A stretch of DNA of 60,000 bases from Adiantum capillus-veneris (Eukaryota > Streptophyta > Polypodiopsida > Polypodiales > Pteridaceae), in NCBI GenBank assembly GCA_014529385.2, contig CM043966.1, positions 142,524,211-142,584,210 on the forward strand, written 5' to 3'. Numbering within the stretch: position 1 is the stretch's first letter; every line of letters starts with the position of its first letter. The notes below the pieces were generated by a model. It did no database searches. It was given only the letters and a program-made list of their open reading frames with translations, and was not told where the DNA came from. This document shows positions 24,427 to 34,728 of this stretch, in pieces. The position numbers and the translations under genes were made by a program.

Positions 24427-25258
24427 GTGTTCCCTACGCAACAACAACCTCACCAAGTCCATAGACCCTTGGACATACCTAGTGTCATCCAAGAAGAAAG
24501 TGACTTAAAGTCATGGGAAAGTGGGCGTACTCACTTCTTGATGGAAAGAATGTTTACAGAGGGACTACCTGATTCTATCGAAGAAATGGAGATCCCATCT
24601 TCCCCACGTCAAGGGACTCAAGGTCAAAAGGTGCCATTAAACAATGCCAAATTGATGGATTTCATGTCTTCAGAAGTTAGAACCACCATCATGTCCAAAC
24701 TATATAAAGACCCTGAGCTAGTCTCAGCTCTTCGAGTCTTCCTCAATGGAAAACTAAAGTTTGGGCTACCACAATTTGCAAAGATGGATGGAGCTGGGGA
24801 GATGCCAATAGAGGAGGAACACTTAGATCCACAACCCAACCTTGATGAGAACCTTGTTATAGAAATACCTGTTAACAAGTTGGAACAATACTTTGAGGGT
24901 GATGAATCCAATGCGACCATACCAATCACTACTAAGGGATTAACTGTGAAGGGAATCCTTGATGGTGGCGCTGGGGTTAGCATTGTGACTAAAAATTGCT
25001 GGGAAACTATGGGAAGACCTCACCTTGCGACAACAACCATAGTAGTGAAGATGGCCAATGGGTCTATTGTTAAGCCTATTGGGATGCTAGAAGATCTCAA
25101 GATCAAGGTCTTTGGACATAAAATAAGAGTTACCTTCATTGTTATGGATTTCTCCAAGCACACTATGGCATCGGAGATGATCTTAGGACGTCCTTTCATG
25201 AGGGAAGCAAAAATGGTGCATGGCTGGTCTAAAAACCATGTCTACATGCAGTTCCAAG
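24427..25258 (+). pseudogene. Protease region of level-1 element (5' part)
   Basis: It continues in the gag frame after the TAG. A linker (MERMFTEGLPDSIEEMEIP) leads to a retropepsin domain with active-site sequence ILDGGAGVSIVT and flap-side EMILGRPFMREAK. The Copia-B insertion cuts the frame at 25258. The coding sequence resumes at 39603 after the duplicated CCAAG. DGG replaces the usual D-S/T-G, as it also does in Gypsy-C. In this lineage the enzyme would cleave gag-containing polyprotein in particles. No polymerase follows it, unlike autonomous relatives. Confidence 0.85.
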
Positions 25259-25450
25259 TGAAGGAGTACGAGCGGAAGTGCGATGCGAGAGAGAGTGTGA
25301 GAAGAAGAGCACGACGATATGGTGAACTCGCTCTACTGTAATGTGTAGACCATAGTGAGTTCTTATTAGGTTTTTACAAAAGAATATGTGTACATACCTG
25401 GCGGCCCGCCCACTTACCTGGGCGACCACATTGGGCTTTATACCCCAACA
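25259..25450 (-). repeat. 3' LTR of Copia-B
   Basis: 192 bp with TG/CA ends. By hand it differs from 39406-39597 at about four positions (roughly 2%). Confidence 0.95.
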
Positions 25451-25539
25451 ACCTCCCACTTAAAGTCCAATGTGGTACTTTAAGTGTGAGAGAAGGTACT
25501 ATACAAGCCAATATACAAGAGATGTAGAGAAGTGATGTA

Positions 25540-25944
25540 CTACCCTACACCTAACTGCTTGCAAAAATGCGCAAAGCTCTCTGAGGGAAGTCCTTTTGTA
25601 AGTAGATCAGCAGGATTTTCTGTGGTGTGAACTTTGACAAGCTGAAGTTGCTTATCCTCGAGCATTTCCCTGATGAAATGATACTTCACATCCACATGCT
25701 TTGTCTTTGAGTGATAAACTGGATTGCGAGCCAATTGTATAGCACTTTGACTATCACAATATAACACAGGCATCTTCTCTTTGATTCCCAAATCTGTTAC
25801 TAGTCGATTAAGCCAAATTGATTCTTTGCATGCCTCTGATGCTGCAACATATTCAGCCTCTGTAGTAGACTGAGTAACACAATCTTGTAATCTAGAACAC
25901 CATGATACTGCTCCACCAGCCAATGTAAAGACATACCCTGACGT
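25540..25944 (-). pseudogene. Copia-B RNase H, C-terminal part beyond the Gypsy-C insertion
   Basis: Minus-strand translation starts at TSGYVFTLAGGAVSWCSRLQ and includes TTEAEYVAASEACKE, LYCDSQSAIQLARNPVYH, HVDVKYHFIRE and NPADLLTKGLP, the standard copia RNase H end. Joining across Gypsy-C with one copy of ACGT restores the frame from RRST to SGYVF. Residues encoded above 25944 in the same open frame come from the Gypsy-C LTR and are not part of it. Confidence 0.9.
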
Positions 25945-27103
25945 TGTGAGCGGGATGAAAACACACACAACGCCTCTATAACGACCCGACACACACTCTT
26001 GGGAAGATACACACACACACACACACTATGGGGCACCACTCGGCTTACACAACACACCTGGCCGAGACAGGGAACACACCTCTGGAGTGAGAGGAGAGAG
26101 ACTATCCACTTGCCCACTCCACACAGAGACACACACACACACACATACACACACACACACAAAAACTCAGCTCAAAAGAGGGGAATTTCTGATGTTTAGA
26201 TACAATTGAGCTTGGGCCAACACCAATGGGGCAAATAGCTCACACAATATGGGTAAAAGAAGCCAGATACAATCACAAACTGGAGCAGAAACTTCGCTCA
26301 TAGGAGAAACTTACACAGAAAAACAGCAGGAAAAGAGTGAGGAATTTGGCAAAATGGACAGCGCCATCGCGTCCGGAACGGCCCAAAACCCCAGTCTACA
26401 ATGTCAAAGTGCTCAAATCCGACCTCGGATGAGCAGTTTACGGCCAAAACAGGCTCCAAAATGAGCAAAAACACACCTGCGGCTGTTCCTCCTCTCTTCT
26501 CCACGTTTTTTTCTGGTCTTCTCTCAGTTTTTTCAGTTCCCACACTTAGCTTTATTACTTGGGCACCCTTGGCCTTTTAGATGACCTGAAACGGACCCCG
26601 AACAAGCCAAAAACTGACCTCGCAGTGCATAGTTGTCACCTTTTTTGCATCATCCGCACACCTAGCACTCAGCTTTCCCCAATAATGCATCCCGCAACCA
26701 CGTGAAGTGGCCCCAAAAAAAGGTCCTCATGATGACCTTTCTGCATAATTCTCACAAGCAAACACCCACGTTGTGTGCGTACTTCTCCGCGTGCAAGTAT
26801 TGACCCTGTTCGCCCTCCTGACGCCACTAGATGCCATCTGACCCACCTGCTGACCTCACTTCGTCGGCCCTCGGATAGCTTCCTCGAGAAGTTTTACGCG
26901 CTATAAACTCCTCATTATTGTAGAAAAAACATACTGGTACTGGTGATAGTGAAAATCGATGAACTATGTACATGCTGTCCTACCTGTACACATGTGGGCC
27001 CCACGTAACCACCTGGCTCTGGAAAATGGGCAATTCTTTATTTGATGCACCATGCATGTGTATGTACATATGCGCAATCCCTTGCTCCAAAAAACTCCTG
27101 ACA
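25945..27103 (-). repeat. 3' LTR of Gypsy-C
   Basis: 1159 bp with TG/CA ends. It includes (CA)n runs at about 26009-26030 and 26128-26161, whose lengths differ from those in the 5' LTR. Confidence 0.95.
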
Positions 27104-27131
27104 TAATTTGCCCACCCCCTAGCCTGCTAGA

Positions 27132-28468
27132 TCATTCATGATCAGCAGCAGCAAAGAGAGATATGAGACTCGCCGCATCACAGGTCTCCTCATCCCTCAC
27201 AGACATCACTCGCTCTTCAGAAAACCCATCTTGCTCTACCATCATCAACCTGGCATGATACAACTTAAGACGCAATCCATTTACCCTTGACGTATGTAAA
27301 ATCCCATCCAGGTTAGCCAACTGATATGTACCATTCGGGAAACACTCCACTACCTTGAAAGGGCCTTCCCACTTAATTTGAAACTTCTTTTGGAAGGTGT
27401 TATCCAGCTTACTGTTGTAGCGCAAAACCAAGTCATGTTTCTTGATACCCTTACTTTTGACCTTTTCATTTATCTTTGTCAAAGCCTTATCCTGCATCTG
27501 CCCATAATGCTCCAATGCGCTCATCCTATCCAACTGGACCTCTTGTAACTGCAAGAGCCTCTCTTTGAATGCATCACTAGGTGGCCCAAGCAACTTCTCT
27601 AACATCTTGACTGCAGGCAACTCTACTTCCACAGGCAATAGTGCTTCTTTTCCATACACCAAATGAAATGGAGTAAACCCTGTACCTGTCTTCACCGAAG
27701 TACGGTAAGCCCATAATGCACTAGGCAATTCCAAATCCCAATTCTTTCCTTGGTGCTCTGTCACTTTCGAAAGAATCTGTACCAACTCACCATTGAATCT
27801 TTCATTTAAGCCATTACACTGTGGGTAATAAGGAGTGGTATGCTGGTGCCTAATCTTCATCTTTGTGCATAGGAAGTCTAGCAGTTTAGCTCTAAATCCT
27901 GGCCCCTTATCTGAAAGTAGCTCTAATGGCACCCAAACTTGCAACATATTTCATCATACACAAATTTTGCCACATCCTTTGCAGTGATCTGTTTTACTGC
28001 TATAGCCTCTGCCCATCTAGAAAGATAGTCCACTGCCGTCAAGATATAGCTTTTGCCCCTGCTTATGATAGGTAACGGGCCTATTGCATCAATCCCCCAC
28101 TTTTCAAACACATCAAATGCCATAATGGTTTTTCGTAGCTCTGGCTTCAACACTCTCTTCCCAAATGCTTGACACCTATTGCAAGACATACACCAATGGT
28201 GAACATCCTTGTGCAAACTAGGCCATACATACCCCTCTTGCAAAATCTTATGCAAGGTGATCTTTAGAGCAAAATGGCCACCACATGCGCCTTCATGATT
28301 CTCTTCCAACACTCTGTAAAGCTCCTCCCTCCAAGGTACACGTCTCAACACGAGATCAGCCCCTTTCATGTATAAGACATCACCAATCAATTTGTACCTG
28401 TATGCTCTACGCACAAAGCCATACTTCTTAGACTTCTGAATCTCCTTTGGAATGATTCCTGTTAGCAA
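27132..28468 (-). pseudogene. Gypsy-C integrase
   Basis: The H2C2 zinc module is HEGACGGHFALKITLHKILQ ending in CMSCNRCQ. The catalytic core has WGIDAIGPLP, DYLSRWAEA, LLSDKGPGFRAKLL and NGLNERFNGEL, which supply the D, D and E. A C-terminal GPF-type region (KWEGPFKVVECFPNGTYQL) ends near 27132. A one-base loss at about 27925-27947 splits the frame inside the core (KFG|VPLELLSD). The enzyme would insert element cDNA into the genome. No chromodomain is seen. Confidence 0.9.
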
Positions 28469-30174
28469 AAACTCCTCTCTTGAGCCAAACTTTCCCGGCC
28501 ATGATAAAGAGGTAAATTGGTCCTCAACACGAATAGCTCCCCAATCATGCCTTGAGCTGCTTCATGTGCCTCTCCATTTAGAGCACGTTCAATGTGTCTG
28601 ATGCTCCATGCTTCAAACTTTTTTAACATGCCTTTAATTCTGAAACACGTCTCCTTCAATGAGCTGTTCTTGCTCTTCCACACACCCAGCACTTGCTTCA
28701 CCACTAACAAGGCATCACCTTTTATGCTCAACCTTCGAACCCCATGCTTCAAACAAATGTGTAATCCGGCTTCCAGAGTAGCATATTCAGCCTCATTGTT
28801 ACTATGAGCATCCAATTTGAACCCTCTCTTGCATACTAGCTTCCCCTCTGGATCATAAAGTGCTATACCCCCTGAAGCTGCATCGTGGCTCTTTCTGTAT
28901 GAACCATCAAAGAACAACACATGTGCATTGCTGATCTGTGGCACTTCTTCAACTACCTTTCTCACCACCTCTTCCTTAACAATAAGGGGATTCTCCTTGT
29001 AGGTCAACAAATCAGCTAGGGTAGCCCTTGTACTATCTTCCACTAGAAAAGAGAACTCAAACTCTTGCAGCTCAATTACCCATTTCTTCACCACATTTGA
29101 CATGTTAGTACCATTAATTAACTGTGGCAAAAAGGCATAACTCATCAAGAAAACAAAAGGCCGTGGTAGCAAGTAATGACGAAATCGTCGACAAGCAAAT
29201 ATTACACTGGCCATCACTAGCTCTACTTCCGATAACTTTCTCTCCGCTACCAACTTCACTCGGCTTGCACAATACACTGGCCTCATATAATGGCTGCCCT
29301 TCCCCTTTTGCAATAGCATAGCTCCAATGGCATCATCCCCTACTGATGGATTTACATAAAAAACTTTCTCCCAATCAGGAGCCTGCATGGCTGACAAACC
29401 CCCTAACACCTCTTTCACCTCTTGAAACACTTCTTCACACTTGTCATCCCATTGCAATGGATCATGCTTTGCCACTTGCTGTAATGGATAAAGAAGCTGC
29501 GAAGACAATGGAATAAACCGTGCCATGTACTTCACTTTGTGTATAAAGGTTGCCAATTGCTTCATACTCGTAGGTGATGGAAGAAGAATAATAGACTTAA
29601 CCTTGTCTGGATCAGCCTCAATGCCATTTTCTGACACCATGTGGCCCAATAACTTCACCCTTGGCTGTGCTAGATGACATTTCTTTGGATTTAGTTGTCC
29701 TCCACATTCATCATATCGAGCCAATACCATCTGTAGCTTCTCATGGTGTTCAGCCCTACTGCTATAAACACAGAAGTCATCCATAAAAGCTTTAACACAA
29801 CTACCAATGAATGGTTCCAACACCCAATTCGCTCTCTCTTGATAGAAAGATGGTCCATTTGACAACCCAAACGGCAACACTGTGTAGCAATAGCAGCCCT
29901 ATGGCGTAATGAAAGTTGTCTTTGTGCGGTCTTTAAGAGAAATCTTCAATTGAAAATAGCCTGAAAAACCATCACACACACTGTACCTCTCATAACCTGC
30001 CACTGAATCCAAGATCTGATCAATGAATGGAAGAGGATATGGGTTCTTCTTAGTGGCTGCATTTAAGGGTTTAAAATCTACACAAATCCTCCACTTCCCA
30101 TCCTTCTTTGGACTGACTACTACTGGACTCACCCATTCTGTGGTCTCCACAGGGACTATGAACCCTGCCTTCAA
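28462..30174 (-). pseudogene. Gypsy-C reverse transcriptase and dual RNase H
   Basis: Reverse transcriptase: WVSPVVVSPKKDGKWRIC, DFKPLNAATKKNPYPLPFID, SVCDGFSGYFQLKI, then a TAG near 29896, VLPFGLSNGPSFYQ and the catalytic AFMDDFCVYSS. RNase H-1 follows (VFYVNPSVGDDAIGAMLLQK, YCASRVKLVAERKLSEVEL). A second RNase H of the archaeal type then appears (VLFFDGSYRKSHDAASGGIA, NNEAEYATLEAGLH, IKGDALLVVKQVLG). The dual RNase H arrangement is a hallmark of the Tat lineage. A 2-bp shift near 28465 separates it from integrase. It makes DNA from the element RNA in particles. Catalytic Asp residues of the polymerase are present, but the frame is broken. Confidence 0.9.
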
Positions 30175-32507
30175 TAACTGACTATGAACCCTGCCTTCAA
30201 TAACTTGTCCACCTCTACCCGCAAGGCTTCCATTTGCTCTTGACCCATCCTTCTTAGCCTTTGCCGCACTGGCTTAGCACCTTCTTTCAGCTCTATATGC
30301 ATCTCTCCACCCTTGAACCCTCTGATCTCTTCATATGAAGTAATGAACAAATCAGGAAAACTAGCCAGCATATGCAAAAATATATCCTTCTCCATAGCTG
30401 AGAGGTCTCCACTAATCATTTGCGTCATTAATTCCTGCTTCTTTGACAACTCAACCTTGGTTTGCATCAGCCCTTCAATCACTTCATAAGGCCCTTCACT
30501 TTCATCTTCAACCTCATTCACAAATGCAACTAAACCAATCTCCTGGATTTCTTTGTCCATCAAAAGAAATGCAACATCAGCATCCTCATCACTGCTGGTA
30601 GTGCTATCACTGTCCTCATCTGTCACCGTGGAAGAGTCTTCATCACTAGACTCATCCTCATCTTCATAAAGCTCCTCTAATCGTTTCCTTGTGTCCATAT
30701 TATAAAGCTTCTTGGTACCTGTCTTTCCATAGAGGCTAATCGTACCATGTCGCCAATCTTGAACAGCTCCCACTGCACGTAACCATGGTCTGCCCAGTAT
30801 AATAGGATACGCTCCCAACCCTGCTGGCATCACATGAAAATCAACCACTGCCTTTGCTTCATATGCCTCCACTTCTAAGCTCTTTACAACACCCAAGCAT
30901 TTTACTTTTTGATGGTTTGCCAATCTGATCCGAAAACCTGACACCCCAGCCACTGTGAGACCCATCTTCTCAACACATGAGTGTGTTATGACGCATATTT
31001 GGGCTCCGCCATCCACATAACCTTGTCCCAAATTTTTTCTTTTATGCCACACATTTACTATTGGGCAAATGTCTGGTAGCTCGTCCATTGCCAACACCTT
31101 CACTGAACCTCTCTCTGGCTCTTTCTCCATTGGGTTAACCATCCTCTTCCACTGTCGCTTTAGCTTAGGCACCATCTCTATAAGCTGCCCAAAAGTAACA
31201 TCTGCCTTCCTGCTCGTCAGATCCTCCTTCAAGTCATAGCTTAATTGCCCATCCCCTAGTGGAAAATCGGAAACATGAAACTTTCGACGAGCTCTCCTTT
31301 TCCTCTTGGCCTTGACATCCTCGCCTTCATGGCTCTTTCCTTTCTTCTTACTAGGACCTGGGGCACTTCTTCCTTCCTTTTCCTCTGTGGTCCTCTTCCC
31401 AATAGGCATCACTAATGTATCCTCTAGCTTTGATGCCTTCTCCAAGGTGACTACACTTAGCACTTTTGTCTTTCCTTTTTCCTCCTGGGTCAGTCCACTG
31501 GTTCCTTCGTCTCCCTTAATTTCGATGCCATAATCATTTGACCTAGTTAGCACCTGTCTTGGCAATGGATACATGTCTCCCCCCATCCTTGGTGGCTTAT
31601 CACATTGCGGGCTGATGTGACCCAACTCTCCACAATTATAACATGTGGGCGTCTGCCTCCAAAACCTACCATTGCTTTGTCCAACACCATTCCTAGGCCT
31701 TTCTTCACCTCCTGGCTGATTTGCAAACCTCCCTCGACCTCGATTATTTCCCACTTGACCTAGCATGTTTAGGCTGAGATTCTTCATCAAATCTACCATT
31801 TGCCTCATGTCCTGCCTTAGCCCATCATCTTGCACTGCTGTAGTGACCACTGCTGGCATAACCTGAGTAGTAACAGGAACTACTGGTTCATGATGAACCC
31901 CTGACATGCGCCCTTGTAAAGACTCTATAGGCTGAAATTCAGACCTCATTGGCAAAGACTCCTCCCCTAACTGGCTCATTTTCCTCAGCTTCCACTCTTT
32001 GTTCCTTGCTACCTCTAGTGCATCTTCATATGTCCTAGGCTTCTTTAGCTCCACTCTCCAACGTATATTCTCCCAAAGACCAGCCAAGAACCTGTCCTTC
32101 TTCATCATGTCAGGCGGGGGTACTTGTGGTGCTAAAGCCTTGCACATTCGCTCCCATGCCAATGAAAACTTACGTATGTACGCATCTACTGGCTCACCTT
32201 CCTTCTGCACCAAACCTTGTACTTCTTGCCACACTTTGTCAGGATCTTCTATCTTCACAAACTCCACTTCCAATCCATGCCTTAGATTGTCCCAACTCAA
32301 TCTTATAGGTGGATCTGCTGCACGCAACTCCTCTTCAAATGCTTTAGACCAAACTCGTGCATCACTCTTCAAACAAATTTGGAGAAGGCGTAACATTTGC
32401 GTAGGGTCATGAATCTGGTTGCTAATGCAGGCAACCTCCATCTTTTCCAAAAATTCTTCCACATCTTCATCACTTCTTCCATGAAACTCCGGATAAGAGA
32501 AAGCCAT
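30171..32507 (-). pseudogene. Gypsy-C gag-protease and start of reverse transcriptase
   Basis: The ATG chosen at 32507 (MAFSYPEFHGRSDEDVEEFL) gives a typical gag start; the open frame extends upstream without motifs. The gag domain is DEDVEEFLEKMEVAC followed by EPVDAYIRKFSLAWERM. One knuckle, CYNCGELGHISPQC, follows, then a basic KKKGKSHEGEDVKAKRKRR segment. The protease has QGYVDGGAQICVITHSC and YPIILGRPWLRAVG. An acidic stretch (DEDESSDEDSSTVTDEDSD) leads to the start of the reverse transcriptase (GFKGGEMHIELKEG, RVEVDKLLKAGFIV). The frame then breaks at a 26-bp tandem duplication (about 30159-30210). Gag builds the particle and protease matures it. Confidence 0.9.
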
Positions 32508-33571
32508 GGCTACCCAAATTATGATGCTTTGAGAACCCCTTCGAACACACGTGCAAGAACCCAAAACTTTTCACTACCCAATCCCGAGAAACTTCAATGG
32601 AGCTCAACTTTAGATAAGGACAAACACATGCACATCAAATGAGTTTTCATAGTTAATCATCGGAATGACAACAGGCAAAGGACATTCTAGGATCTCTCTC
32701 AATCTTCTTGGCCCAAACATAAAGACTATGCGCTGCTAGAAAAAGATCTTCCTGGACACATGAACATTAATCTGAATTCTTTGAGTTAAATGAAAAGGAG
32801 TGAACTGAGGGCCATTTTGATCATCCATTAAAGCCAACCATGAAGCTCCCAAGAAGGCACACCTGACTCAACCTCTGATTTTGCCAAAATTTCAGCAGCA
32901 TAACAGCATAAATGGCTCAAAATACCAAAAAACCAGCCATCATAACTTGGGAAAATTTCGACAGAGTTTCCCCAGAAGTAGAGCAGTAGGAACCCAAAAT
33001 ATAGAATGTCTATGTATGCATAAACTGTCAACAATAGAACCCGAGCATCAAGTAGGACTCACTAGTACATAGCCTACGGCGAGGTCACAAAAAGGGTGCT
33101 CCAGCTACCTGTATCACCGAAAGGATCTCTACATTTGAGAATCCCCCAGCTCAATAAAAACCTCACGCTATCGACCCTCACACGAAGGCTAATGCAAATC
33201 GCGTATAGTCAAGTCTCAGAAATGACTATCTTCCAAACCAAGTCTCAGAAATGGCTGGGACTGCCAAATACAACCAAGTATGGCTCCACAAATGCGTACA
33301 ATGGCAGTTTCCATAAGTAACGTACAATCCAGCAGACAATGCGCTCAAATAGGCGCCAAGTGATGCATTCCCACAACAACTGCAAGTGACATCACTACTA
33401 GTATATCACTGTACTCCAGCTACCTGTACCTGTGTGAATCACCTGTACCTGTACCTGTACCTGTACCTGTCCATGTCCCTGTAACCTGTAACCTGTAACC
33501 CCGAAGCTCGAAGCTTGAAGCTTGAAGCAGAAGGTACTCGAAGAAGATCCTCCGTGGGGGCGCCAAAAGAA
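32508..33571 (-). other. Gypsy-C 5' leader, noncoding
   Basis: About 1 kb between PBS and gag. It contains the segment shared with the Copia-B leader (33108-33190) and a short minisatellite of CTGTAC units at about 33421-33475. ORFs here lack domains. Confidence 0.75.
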
Positions 33572-34728
33572 TGTGAGCGGGATGAAAACACACACAACGC
33601 CTCTATAACGGCCCGACACGCACTCTTGGGAAGATACACACACACACTATGGGGCACCACTCGGCTTACACAACACACCTGGCCGAGACAGGGAACACAC
33701 CTCTGGAGTGAGAGGAGAGAGACTATCCACTTGCCCACTCCACACAGAGACACACACACACACACATACACACACACACACACACAAAAACTCAGCTCAA
33801 AAGAGGAGAATTTCTGATGTTTAGATACAATTGAGCTTGGGCCAACACCAATGGGGCAAATAGCTCACACAATATGGGTAAAAGAAGCCAGATACAATCA
33901 CAAACTGGAGCAGAAACTTCGCTCATAGGAGAAACTTAAACAGAAAAACAGCAGGAAAAGAGTGAGGAATTTGGCAAAATGGACAGCGCCATCGCGTCCG
34001 GAACGGCCCAAAACTCCAGTCTACAATGTCAAAGTGCTCAAATCCGACCTCGTATGAGCAGTTTACGGCCAAAACAGGCTCCAAAATGAGCAAAAACACA
34101 CCTGCGGCTGTTCCTCCTCTCTTCTCCACGTTTTTTTCTGGTCTTCTCTCAGTTTTTTCAGTTTCCACACTTAGCTTTATTACTTGGGCACCCTTGGCCT
34201 TTTAGATGACCTGAAACGGACCCCGAACAAGCCAAAAACTGACCTCGCAGTGCATAGTTGTCACCTTTTTTGCATCATCCGCACACCTAGCACTCAGCTT
34301 TCCCCAATAATGCATCCCGCAACCACGCAAAGTGGCCCCAAAAAAAGGTCCTCATGATGACCTTTTTGCATAATTCTCACAAGCAAACACCCACATTGTG
34401 TGCGTACTTCTCCGCGTGCAAGTATTGACCCTGTTCGCCCTCCTGACGCCACTAGATGCCATCTGACGCACCTGCTGACCTCACTTCGTCGGCCCTCGGA
34501 TAGCTTCCTCGAGAAGTTTTACGTGCTATAAACTCCTCATTATTGTAGAAAAAACATATTGGTACTGGTGATAGTGAAAATCGATGAACTATGTACATGC
34601 TGTCCTACCTGTACACATGTGGGCCCCACGTAACCACCTGGCTCTGGAAAATGGGCAATTCTTTATTTGATGCACCATGCATGTGTATGTACATATGCGC
34701 AATCCCTTGCTCCAAAAAACTCCTGACA
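33572..34728 (-). repeat. 5' LTR of Gypsy-C
   Basis: 1157 bp. The minus strand starts TGTCAGGAGTTTTTTGG and ends CATCCCGCTCACA. Confidence 0.95.

Larger units (their letters stand above)
25945..34728 (-). mobile_element. Gypsy-C, level-3 insertion
   Basis: The LTRs are 25945-27103 (3') and 33572-34728 (5'), each about 1.16 kb. A 4-bp duplication ACGT lies at 25941-25944 and 34729-34732. The PBS is TTTTGGCGCCCCCACGGAGG on the minus strand, just inside the 5' LTR. A G-rich tract lies just inside the 3' LTR (GGGGGTGGGCAAATTA on the minus strand). The order gag, protease, reverse transcriptase, RNase H, second RNase H, integrase resembles the Tat group of Ty3/gypsy. LTRs differ by roughly 1% by hand count. 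Confidence 0.95.

Noticed and set aside
25540-26022. A 160-residue protein with a Cys/Val-rich start
   Set aside because: The start is Gypsy-C LTR sequence. Only the part below 25945 is copia RNase H.
31306-32642. Plus-strand ORFs across Gypsy-C gag-protease
   Set aside because: They are antisense shadows of the minus-strand coding sequence, without domains.
33421-33475. CTGTAC repeats as a CRISPR-like array
   Set aside because: The units are contiguous hexamers without spacers and lie in a retrotransposon leader of a plant genome.
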